Origin: Pristionchus mayeri
Taxonomy: Eukaryota > Nematoda > Chromadorea > Rhabditida > Neodiplogasteridae
Direction: 5' to 3'
Assembly: GCA_036245805.1 (NCBI GenBank)
Contig: BTRK01000005.1
Span: forward strand, 12,586,001 to 12,650,000
Length of the DNA stretch: 64,000 nt
Position numbers and translations under genes: made by a program. The notes below the pieces were generated by a model that was given only the letters and a program-made list of their open reading frames with translations, had not been told where the DNA came from and did no database searches. Positions 11,661-21,821 of the stretch are shown here, piece after piece. How positions within the stretch are numbered: position 1 is the stretch's first letter; every line of letters starts with the position of its first letter.

Positions 11661-12492
11661 ATGGAGGATTTCTCGACTCTAGAGGAGGCTATGGCAGCAC
11701 TCGGCAAGATGCAGAAGATGGAGAAGAAGGAACAGCAGGTCTTCCTATCATCTGTGGATCAGGAGGAGGCGATCACTTGTCACTGTGAGTGCTGCCCTCC
11801 TCGTCAGTCTCAGGAAGAGGGAGACTACTGTTGCGCCTCTCTCTTTTCTCTCCCTCTGCTCAAGAAGGGAATCCTTCTCCGTGATGGACTACTCGCCAAG
11901 CTGAAGGAGCGAGGATCTCACAGTTGCATCACTAAGGATCCTCTCTTCGTCGACTGCATTCTCAAGGAGGAGGTGAGTCACATTCATAGATACCGGACAC
12001 CCAATGACCTATCATTTTTTTACTGTACTATTGAAAACTTTAAAAAAACATAGAATCGTATCCTCTCACTACATTTATCGATTAAATTCGCAGCTACCGT
12101 ATGCCTTGCCACACATTGCAACCTACCGTAACTTTAGTCGTTCAACTTTCTAATGACCTACCACGTACTAAGAAACAGATAGGAATGGCTAATATTACTA
12201 ATGAAATATTTCGAAGATTGCACTGGCATCTGCTGAGACGTTCTCCATGCTGAGCGGAGAGCCGATCACTGATCAAAACAAGTGAGAACAATTGCGATAT
12301 CTACTCCGTTTGATGCGACTATTCAGGGCTCTCCGCTACGGCGCCTACCGTCACTTCGTGGCCAAGGCCATCGGACATCTGGGAAAGGGTGTCCGCATTC
12401 GACTACCCTCGTGCTTTGTGCATACAGTTAGAGAGAAATGGCCTAGCGCCAACTACATTGGTTTCTCGCTTTCTGAAATAAATGACATGTGA
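11661..12492 (+). CDS. P2RX7 C-terminal ('ballast') domain protein encoded by the transposon
   Basis: Three exons, 11661-11972, 12217-12281 and 12327-12492, join in phase to give about 180 residues. Motifs in order: HCECC, a second pair of adjacent cysteines (DYCC), SCITKDPLFVDC, then RYGAYRHF, GKGVRIRLPSC and IGF near the end. This order (cysteine cluster, C-I-T, R.-AYR, LPSC, Y.GF) is that of the cytoplasmic zinc-binding domain of vertebrate P2X7 receptors, here without any channel. The ATG is five bases after a TTTCAG acceptor (11650-11655), as expected for trans-splicing in nematodes. AATAAA follows the stop at once, and the THAP transposase starts 121 bp downstream, so the two genes may form an operon. 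Its role in transposition is unknown. Confidence 0.75.
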
Positions 12493-12613
12493 ACGAATAA
12501 AGTTTATTATCATATATTTTCTAATATTTTCCCGATCGGAATACGTTGAGTTCGGAATAACCATATCTGCACTATTTCTTTTCCTATTGCTAGACTATTC
12601 TCCCATTCCCAGG

Positions 12614-15368
12614 ATGCCCACCTGTGTAGCCTGTGGTACCAGCTCTGGGTCGAAGTTTCTCTTCCACCAGTTCACCGAGAAGAACAATCTCCGACCCCAG
12701 TGGCTCACTGCCCTTACCAAGGATGATGCCGCTAAGGCGGCGTTGGACATCTTCCTTCGTTCTACCCCAGGAAAACAGTACGTGTGTACTTCCCACTTCT
12801 CCCCCACTTCCTACAATGTCACCCCCACTACCCGTGTGCTCAAGCCCGATGCCGTTCCCATGTCGATGGTCAGTGACACATTTATTCACAAGAAAGATTT
12901 TTATCGAAGAAGAAATAAATACAAATCATTCGACTAGTGCCTTATTACAGAGGCCTTCGCCGACTATCTACCGTAATCCTACCGACTCCTACCCCACACC
13001 TAACTCGCCTTCTCCCACTCCTGTCCCTCTTCTCGCTCGTCCTCCTCCCTCCTTCCGACTCGCCGACGCGCCTGTTCCCCCATGTTGTCGCTGCTGCTGC
13101 AAGAAGGAAACTGTTAGTTTCACGTTTCTCATTAATATTTTTTTGAAAGTTGTATACCCAATGTTTTCTGCCCACAAATCTACTGATTTCAGCCTGCCGA
13201 GCTCAAGAGTGACCCCAACTGGACAGCTCCCACTCCCACCATCAAGAACCTCCCCGGATCCGAGTACTTCCTCATAAGCAAGACTAGTCTAGTCGAGTTG
13301 CTATCCTCATGCAACTCGTGCACTTCCGGTCAGCGCAATCTGACCTTCGTGGAAGATGCGCATGCACTCTCGTGCAAGTGCGAATGCACGAGTTGTGGGA
13401 AGGAGTACAAGTGGTCCAATAGCCCCGTGCTAAGGACCGCTAACACTTCCTCGAAGGAGAAATTAAGGAAGGTGAACGTAGACTTGGTCGTGGGATCGAC
13501 AGTAACTGCAATTGGAACTGCTGTCAGTTATTCGTTAGATGATTCCTTAAGGAAGGTCTTAAAAGAAAACGACCCTCTTCACCTCACTTATAGAGACTCA
13601 ACCACTTCCTCAATAACGTTGGTCTCAATTCCATCTCAAAGTCTGCCTACCACGACCTGAAGAAGAACTACGTCCTTCCCGCTGTTCATCAAATTTTCAC
13701 CAAGGCACAGGAGGGAGTTTTTGCACGACTCAAGGAGAGACTGGACAATGTATTTCATTTGAATGCTAAAACACGCATGACTATCCTAGGGAGAAGAACT
13801 TCATTTGGCTGGGGACGGTTCGTTCGACAGCAGAGGATACTCGGCAGAATGGTGCCGATATTTTCTTGTGGATGCACAGACTGGGGAGGCACTGATTCAC
13901 GTTCTGATGAATAAGAAAGAAACCAGCAGCAGCGGCACACTGGAGGTACTGTATAACAGAATATGAAAGAGAGGAACTATAGTAGAAATGGACTATGATC
14001 CACTCTCACCTCAGCGAAATGAAACGCGAATGATGCTAGTCCTACGCAGGTAACCTGTCTTGAGAAGGCGCTCAACGCCCTTGCGGACAAGATTGGAGGG
14101 GTTGCACGCATCAGCACCTTGGTGACTGACAGGCACGGAGCGGTGATAAAGATGATGCGCGATCGATTCCCATCGATTCGGCACTTCTTCGACCCGTGGC
14201 ATTACTTCAGGAATCTGACAATGAGCCTGTTGAAGGTGAATACATTGAGACCCGATTTTTTCTCCATAAAGAAATCTTTCCCATCTCTCTCATTCTCTCA
14301 TGTCTCTCCAAATTACAGATCACCAAGCCGAACTACATGACGACAGTCAAGTTCTGGACACGCAGAATCATTAACAAGGCTTACGATTCGGTGGTCAAAG
14401 CACAGGGAGATGGAACAGTTGCTAGCGAGATGTTCCGATCTACTCTTCACTGCATGTGCGGAGTGCACGACTTTTCGAGCGTGAGTCTCCCCTCTCCCCT
14501 ATGTCTACTCTTACATTATAGGACCCCTCCTTCACAACATTCAAGAAGTGCCTCCACTCTCCTCCATCGCCCGGTTCCCCTACCTCAAGGAAGACAGCAG
14601 AGCCTACAAAAGGCTCAAGTCCATCGTTTTCACGGAGAAAAACATCGAGGACATCAAGAATGTCAGCTGGCTTCTCAAAACGAGCACTGTTGAAAGCCTC
14701 AATGCTATCTCCTGGAAATACGCTCCGAAGGAGAACTATTTTGATAGGTACAGGAACAACCCCTTCTCGCACTTGAATACAATAAATAACAGAAACGGCC
14801 ACGAGCTGAGGACTATGATGGCGATGCTGCACTGGAATGAGCTAAAGAAAGACGAGGTGGATGGGACTAGGATTGTTGTAAGCGCCATTTTAATTTATTT
14901 TCGAGTAATGCGCAATTAAGACGGGAACCCGATCATACTACAACAACACGCTGAAGAAGCAAGTAAATAGAAACGTCAAATCGCCAGCAAGGAATGTTTG
15001 GCGGGACGCAGTCAAACAGACTGCTTATCAGGTCCGCTCAAAATGGTTGCTTGCCTATTATGCATTTCCAGATTCGCGCCTCTCTCTCTTCCACGCCCTA
15101 TGCTGCTATCAAGCAGGAACAGAATGATATACGGATGGAGAAGGTCCAACCCTAGTCTTTCCACTCTAACCTATTTGTACAGGAGGAGTGGAATCGGAAT
15201 AACACTCCTGTGGTACCTCTTCCCGGAGACTCTAACCTGGAGGAATCAGATGACGAGGATGACGTCTCCCTCCAGCACGACAGCGGATGTGCAGGCGCAC
15301 TTCTTGAAGAGATTCGAATGGAGCTGGAAGAGGATGAAGATTTACTCAATCAGCTGATCACCCACTAG
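12614..15368 (+). CDS. Kolobok-type transposase with N-terminal THAP domain
   Basis: Exons: 12614-12868, 12951-13112, 13193-13522, 13594-13749, 13790-13945, 14050-14235, 14319-14480, 14522 (or 14590)-14877, 14921-15031, 15072-15143, 15183-15368; about 710 residues. The first exon is a THAP zinc finger (C..C near the start, W, YVCTSHF, LKPDAVP). A Pro/Ser-rich linker and CCRCCCK follow. The core has SCNSC, CKCECTSCGKEYKW, then the candidate catalytic parts GDGSFDSRGYSAEW, TDRHGAVIKMMRDRFPSIRH and FDPWHYF, and YAPK with TMMAMLHWN. The acidic tail ends QLITH. Exon 8 is 356 nt if it starts at 14522, which breaks the frame by one base after KKCLH. An acceptor at 14589 would keep the frame but drop a conserved Cys-His segment, so this copy may carry a 1 bp lesion. 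Confidence 0.78.
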
Positions 15369-15602
15369 AAGTTACATTTGTTTCGTCATGTTTTGGTTGT
15401 TGTTAATATTAAAGTGTTCACTAAATGAATCCCATTGGACAGAAAATAAGTGCAAAAATATTGATCCCATGAAATAAAAAAGACACGACAGCTAAATAAT
15501 TGGCGAACACGGTATAATGCAATTATCCTGAGGGTATGTGAGTGCTTAAAAAGTGATTTCTCCGCTATTTCTTATGGAAACAAAATAATCAGGGGTGGTA
15601 CC

Positions 15603-16014
15603 TTATCCCTGAAGACGATGCTACCGGGCACGATGTACTTCTTCAGCTTCTCGTAGAGGTCCGAGCCCTTCCCCGCCTGGAAGAGGAGCTAAATATTAAC
15701 AATGTTGTTACAAATGACAGAAAACGGAAGGAAAACCCCATTGAAATACACTGCTGGTTTGAACAACGAAAACAAGAACTGACCCTGAGCGACCAGATAT
15801 CGTTGTCGTGCGAGATCTTGATCGCGCCAGCGACGAGTCCCACCCGGACAAGAATCCTGAAATTCAAATTTATAAACTTAACGGTTTAAACTATAAGTTC
15901 CTATAAATGGCAAGAAAACAGTGTTCAATCAACCCAATTTTAGCTGTGATGAGGCAGTAAAAGACTTACTTTCCGGTCTTCCACATGAAGCTCTCGTCGA
16001 TCAGTGGTTGTGCT
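15603..16014 (-). pseudogene. Possible ISXO2/Merlin-type transposase fragment
   Basis: Three minus-strand exon-like blocks with plausible splice ends encode QPLIDESFMWKTGK, then ILVRVGLVAGAIKISHDND, then KGSDLYEKLKKYIVPGSIVF-RDK. The pattern ID-E-S.., hydrophobic V-G, and K.Y..PGS...-DK resembles the DDE core of ISXO2-like (IS1595/Merlin) transposases. No complete gene is visible. The assignment is by pattern only; it could be another host-gene fragment. Confidence 0.35.
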
Positions 16015-16684
16015 ACCTAAATCAAGGGTAAAATTGAATAACAATCGCAACAAAACACGAGAAAAACTACAGAAGCCGACAAAAGAAACGATCAAACGTG
16101 ACGGAAGATGGCGGAGCACAGAACACTAAACATAGAAATGGCAACTCTACAGCAGTTGGTACTACACTCCACTACAGCTTGAACTATGATTCAAACTAAT
16201 TAAAGGGATTTGGCATTATATCATGAATTTATTTCATTTCACTTTAAATGACCAAATATTATGATAAAGGTAAATAAAAAATAATACAAATTAATATAAT
16301 AATTAATTTATGCAGTTAAAAGTACGGTATTGAAATACCCAGTACGAGAGTAACGTTGATTCGCTATGGTCCGCTAAACAGCGATATGGTGGGATTTGGC
16401 AGTTTGCCAAGTTCCTCTTGGAGCTTCTGATTCTTTTCCGACGTCTCTTGGCATTTTCTTTGTATTATTGGCTCATTCAGTACTTATTTTCTAGTTTGCT
16501 TCAAGCTAATCACTATTTTGAACATTCCCGCTTGAAATTCACGACACGAACCCAGTCAATCACGCTAGAATGTTGTTTCGTTGAACCAGCCTGATGACCT
16601 TCGTCTCTTTACCGTGGCGTGTGTTTTATTGTTTGTTAAACTATAATATTGTGCGCATTACAGAGGGCCATACCGTCCCTCACC

Positions 16685-16775
16685 ATGCCCGAGAAGTTCC
16701 AGTACATCCATCGTGTGATGAACACCAACATCGATGGGAACAAGATGATCCCTTTCGCCCCTCCCTCCCAGCAAG
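16685..16775 (+). pseudogene. Ribosomal protein S18 N-terminal exon fragment
   Basis: After a TTACAG acceptor, the frame reads MPEKFQYIHRVMNTNIDGNK, very close to the start of eukaryotic RPS18, then departs into PPSQQ and meets a donor-like site. It is isolated from the rest of RPS18, so it is a captured or retro-copied fragment inside the 11.5 kb element. Confidence 0.75.
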
Positions 16776-17019
16776 GTTTGTCCCGTTTACTTTGGTTCTC
16801 AATTCTTTAGTTTGACTCATCTTTCCTGGGAAAATTGCCCAACTTTCTCCTTATCGCACTCTCTATTGCTTCATGACTGGCGAAAGAGCACGTAAAAGAA
16901 GAGTCAGGTTTTTTCGACACACTCTGCGACATTGTTATTTCGTGTACTATATTCATGTGTTTAGTGGGCAGGATTTGTAGGTAGAAAACATGTCCTGTAC
17001 TTCATCTTATTCCGTTCAG

Positions 17020-17130
17020 GGAGTCGACCGGCGATAAGTTTGCCCTCAAGTGGATCGACACTTCCTCCAAGTTCGGCCACGGACGCTTCCAGACCACTGC
17101 CGAAAAGAAGGCCTTCATGGGCATTGACAG
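17020..17130 (+). pseudogene. Ribosomal protein L3 C-terminal exon fragment
   Basis: Preceded by TTCAG and followed by GT, the frame reads [20 protein letters not shown] then [11 protein letters not shown], matching the C-terminal end of eukaryotic RPL3. It continues IDR instead of the normal lysine-rich end. It lies 245 bp downstream of the RPS18 piece in the same orientation. Confidence 0.75.
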
Positions 17131-17836
17131 GTACGCTTATTTTTTTCGATCAAATTATGTGTCTTGATTTCGTTCCTGGTTTGAAAAAAAGGAATACTTT
17201 GGTACAAATCGTTCATGGCCAACTGTTTCACCACAACTTCTAATTAGCCACGCGAATTTCATGTTTTAATTTTGAGCCTTTCAAAGCAACGCCCATAGCT
17301 CACTAATAGGTTATTATTTATCTCTACTATACAATTAATATTTATATTGATTTATAAATATTAAATTGTTTATTTTTAAAATATTTGCAGCTCGAAATAC
17401 GCTTAACGATTATCGATTTTTCTTAAATGTTTTGATTGGTTGTCCTTATGGATTTCGACAGCTTTAAAATATTCTCCTTATATTTGCCGTTCGAAAATGG
17501 TGCTGTGAGCAATATAATATGAAAAATAAAGCAATTTAGAGATAAATTTAGACGGCGACTTGATTTGAAGAATAATTTTCACATGGTTTTTTTCCATTTT
17601 TTCTCTCGATTATTTTTTGTTTCGTTCTACAACTTGCTAAAGCCACGCTCACCTCAGGCTACTTGTGCAATATGCTTTGCCTTCATTCTCATGGCATTTG
17701 GGATGATTTTAGATATTGTGTTTTGCTTCGTGGTGAGAACAATGGGCCGTGAAGGGAAATGATAGGCTTAGGCACACTTCGCCGGATCCATTTTAGTAAT
17801 TATTTTATCGAGGGCTTATTACCAGCGCCAGCATTT

Positions 17837-18031
17837 CTGCATTATGTCGTACCAGAATGAGCGGAGTAGGAATGAGGAGGAAGTATGACAGGATAGGATA
17901 GGTGATGGTCGAAAATTATTTACTAAAATTACTAACTAACCGTAACGTATGGTACTCTTCAGCTATACCGTCATACCCTATCCTATCATACCTCCTCCTC
18001 ATTCGTACCCCGCTCATTCTGGTACGACATA
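17837..18031. repeat. Inverted repeat inside the 11.5 kb element
   Basis: ATGTCGTACCAGAATGAGCG at about 17845 onwards and its reverse complement ending about 18031 form an imperfect hairpin of roughly 60 bp arms around a 75 bp centre. It lies just upstream of the RPS2 fragments. Confidence 0.75.
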
Positions 18032-18065
18032 CTGCAGAAGTGCCCCAGTGCCTATATCATTTCAG

Positions 18066-18713
18066 GAGTTCGAGATCATCGACTACTCCTGCTCCAACCT
18101 GAAGGATGAGGGTCTCAAGATCATGCCCAGAAGCAGACCAGGTTTGTAATATTGTGAATAGATGAAAAAAGATGTATCGCCTGGTCCGACATAACGCAAA
18201 ATTGACAATGCGCGTTCAAGGACGTTTGTTGTACTCGTGTACTTCGAACAATATCGATATGCTCGACATTTATGTTATTGCAGAGCCGGATACTGCACCC
18301 GCTTCAAGGCCTTCGTCGCTATTGAAGATTTATTGGCGGATCCCGGTGAGTGGGTGCTCTTTATCACGTCAGCACCATAACATTCCTGCTTTGGTACCAT
18401 TTAGGACGAAATCGGCATGTCGGTACCAGACACGTATCGGTACCAGGAATGTATCACGTAGTACCACGAGGTACCAGACCGTCGAATGGTACTAGAAATT
18501 CCATATTATCCCGAATGAATACTTTTTTAAAACCCTGATAACAAGTGCCTCGAGCGAGTTAAAAATAAAAATACGATTGCAGTATTTTGAAAAAGTTTTT
18601 CTCCCTTGTGTCATAAAAATATTTTCTTATGCAGTGGTGGACGCGGAGGAAAGGAAGGAGACAAGGAGTGGATGCCCGTGACCAAGGTCGGACGTCTCGC
18701 CAAGGACATATAG
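18066..18713 (+). pseudogene. Ribosomal protein S2 exon fragments in shuffled order
   Basis: Three exon-like blocks: 18066-18141 (EFEIIDYSCSNLKDEGLKIM), 18294-18345 (AGYCTRFKAFVAIEDLL) and 18635-18713 ([20 protein letters not shown], ending in a stop). All match eukaryotic RPS2, but the last block corresponds to the N-terminus, so the order is rearranged. Each is bordered by AG/GT-like sites. The spacer 18380-18490 has several GGTACC-type repeats. Confidence 0.75.
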
Positions 18714-18840
18714 GTTGGCTAGTGTTGATTTTGTGAAGACAAAAAAAGTATTAGCTGGGTTGGTCGAAAAGTGTACATTGACAATAACATGCTTCTTTTT
18801 ATTTACTGACAAATATAACAAATTGCGGGTACAGTAATAA

Positions 18841-21821
18841 CTAGATTTCAACACTGCGCTGGGAAACCTCAAATTCTTCGTCCTCGCTAGAATCCTCGAA
18901 GTCCAATTGCTCTTCTTCATACATGTCGTATCCCGACTCTCGCTTTGCCTTCTCCTTCATATCCCACCAGTTCACAAGCTCGTCAAACACATCGTCCTCA
19001 GGGATTCCCAATCTCGCGATTTCACGCGCCTCGCTTAGCTCCTCCCGCACTTTCAAGCTCTCCGCCAATATCTGGAAATAAATATATGTGGAATTTATTT
19101 TAGTTGTATTTCGGGAATGCTAATTATTCACCTCGCCCCTCCAAACATGGGTACCCGCTCCTCTCTTTCTTTTGATTGCTCCCACCAATCGTCCTTTCCT
19201 CTTGAGAACGGTGTTCCCTATTTCGGCTCTCTGCCCAAGTAGGTCATCGAGCATAAGGCCGTTGTAATGTAGCATCGATACTAGCATTTTGAGCTTGTAG
19301 TACGGGGGCGAGCTGCAGTTATTACACCCTAACTCTGATCTATTTGGCCATTGTTTTACTAACCATGCTAGCATCTTCGGGGCATACATCAAGCTCAGTG
19401 AGTGATAACACTCATTGATCGATGTATCGATCAATGAGGCAGCAGTCAAAAAGGCCTTTTCGAACTTTGGCGCAAAGACCAATGTGCGAATCAACTCGAG
19501 CTCATCCGAATTTGCCTGAGAAAAATGGTATAATTTCGAATACGGTCTCTCAGATTGACTAACCAGCAGTATCTCTCGCTTTTCGCCCTTCTTCAGCTTC
19601 TTTAGTCTACCATGCTCGCACTTGGTAACAATTTCGAAGCCATCGCCCTATTATTGAATTATTTTATTGCTATCGCACTATTTGTTCACCTTTTTCCATT
19701 TATGCTTCCCCTGGATGTGCATGACGAACGACCTAACTACTTCTAGTGCACGTTTTCGATCTTTCAATAGAGGGTATTTATTATGGACGCAATATAGATG
19801 GTTGAAAAACTTCTGATAAATTGAAGCGAGTGCGGGATTGGCCTTTACGAGCTAAATAGTCATTATTTTTTAAAAGAAATATATGTTCTCGTCCCAACCT
19901 TCCACCATTCTTTTCTTATCGGCCGCTGGACGTGCCACCAATCATTGAGTACTTCAATATGTGCAGTCTTGGGCTCCTCTCGCAGTTTCTTATTAACCAT
20001 TGCATTTTGGTCACCAACTCGCGTGCTGAGCATACAACGTCTTTCCTCTTAGATACAACATTAGATCACGTTATCTCTATCCCTGCATCGATAAGCTCAA
20101 CCAGAGCTCTCTTTACTCCCTCGGACTCCATACGAATCGAAATTCCATCTAGAATAGGTATTATTTTTTCGGAATTCACAATCCCTTATACCTATCCCTG
20201 GCATATTCTTATGCACCGCAACTCCTGCCAAAGCCAGTTTCGTATGACAATCAATTACGGTGTCCTTATTATTCGTCGAGGTGAAGCCGGGGCAGTCGAA
20301 CTGACCATCTATTGAAACTTGCAGCCCCTTACCCTAAACGCTCAATTTAATGATCATGCTTTATAGCTTCCTATTTACCGCCGATGCGTTCACTGCTACT
20401 TCCCGCACTATTTCCTGCATCTCCTCGTGCACTCGCTCAATTGCAACACTCCCTATTTCGCTTACTACTTTCCGCATTTGTCTTTCCGACGACATATCCA
20501 TTCCTAGCAAATTCGCCCAATCATGCAATCTCTGAAGTTTTTAGTTTAAATTTTTTCATAGTATTTTTCCTCACCCTCAGGTCTCATGCCTGTGATGAAA
20601 GATGCGATGGGAATGAAATGATTGGCCGAGTACACTTGGCTTTTCCCTCTCCCAACCTTCTCCTGTCCTTCCCATTTGATGCTAGCCTTGCATTCCAGGC
20701 AATCGTAGTTCACTATCAGCGCACTACCCTCTGTCCTCGTCTCGATTAGACTTCGATCGAGCCGAGCCCCGCACTCTTCACACCGTTGAAACAAGCGCAT
20801 CAGGCAGCTATGCTCAATAATTCCATAGCGCCTGGCTACATCAATACTCTCGGCCTCTTCCTCATCAATCTCATGATCCTCCTCCTCATGCATGCTATCT
20901 TGGGAATACCGATATTCCGTATCCTAGAATCTATTTATTCTAGCGTATCCCTCATAGCCCACTAACCTCGGGTTCCACAGTAGTCATAGTAGCTGTGGAA
21001 ACAGCACTTTTAAATTTCTTGGGCACAACTTCATCAGTATCATTCCAGGAATCGACATCGATTGAATCGTTGAGGGAGAGGGAGGCGGTCGACCAAACTG
21101 GCTGAATTTTTTTCTCTTCGTTTTTCATTGTTCTCTTTTCGTTTGTATATCATCACATTGTTTTTCCAGTGATTTGTTTTCATATCAATACTCGTTGTAG
21201 TAATAGAATATATAATTTCTGAAAAATATAGCATAAAGACTGACATTGAGAGTGTCCTCATATGAGAGTGGCGACAGTGGAGCACGAGGGGATCTCGTCT
21301 CACTCTGAATGTCTCTAGCTGATGATTGAGATATATTTAGTAACGAATGATAGTAAGGCCAAGTGGGTAAGGATATTGTTGAACAGGACTCGCCCGCTCA
21401 TGCCATGATGCTGATTCATGCAACCGAGAGTTGTGTTCTGCCTTGGGATGGAGGTCAGCTGGCCTCGTGGTTCGAAGGGGTACGGTAGGGAGAGTGAGAG
21501 ATCTTGCGGGAACAGCTCTATGCTGGAAGCCCACATTGTGAATGAATCTTGTTGCATTTATACTAGATAGCAGGCAGTAAAGGTAGGGGAACTCACGTCA
21601 ATGGGAAGGTCGTCGATCTGCTTGTCGAAATGGCGTTCACACCATCGGGGATCTTTTTTCTGGCGATGCTTGTTGAGCAGATCCGCCGTCTCCTCATCAT
21701 CTTTGTTCAATCGTAGAACCCATTCCCTCTGTTTAACAGGACGACTAGCGGGGGGAAATCGTTTGGTCCATAGCGCAACTTCGTTGCACAAGAAACACCG
21801 TTTATATCTCGCTAATTCCAT
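18841..21821 (-). CDS. Second, divergent Kolobok-type THAP transposase
   Basis: The first exon (21597-21821) encodes a THAP-like C2CH module (KRCFLCNE, REWVLRL, WCERHFDK). One or two linker exons between 21550 and 21240 are uncertain. Later exons give PKKFKSAVSTATMTTVEPE (about 21000), MHEEEDHEIDEEEAESIDVA and CEECGARLD...NYDCLECKASIKW (20580-20935), SERQMRKVVSEIGSVAIERV (20398-20535), SIDGQFDCPGF (20160-20330), RMESEGVKRALVELIDAGIE (to about 20070), DWWHVQRPIRKEWW, KCEHGRL, the SINECYHSLSLMYAPK and LVSMLHYN blocks (19120-19515) and an acidic C-terminus (18841-19073). A TGA in the straight reading at 20066 is avoided by a 45 bp GT-AG intron that restores GDQN...HIEVLNDWWH. The gene appears intact. 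It converges on the plus-strand transposase and is clearly a diverged relative. Confidence 0.72.

Noticed and set aside
12633..13277. 214-codon frame (+) overlapping the THAP exon
   Set aside because: It is out of frame with the THAP motif, runs through two good introns and is only low-complexity Ser/Pro; a shadow of the transposase gene.
20058..20075. Nonsense TGA in the minus-strand transposase
   Set aside because: A 45 bp GT-AG intron removes it and restores the conserved segment leading to DWWH, so it is not taken as a lesion.
19932..20749. Plus-strand frames of 121-127 codons
   Set aside because: They are the antisense of the minus-strand transposase, which has the recognisable motifs and splice sites.
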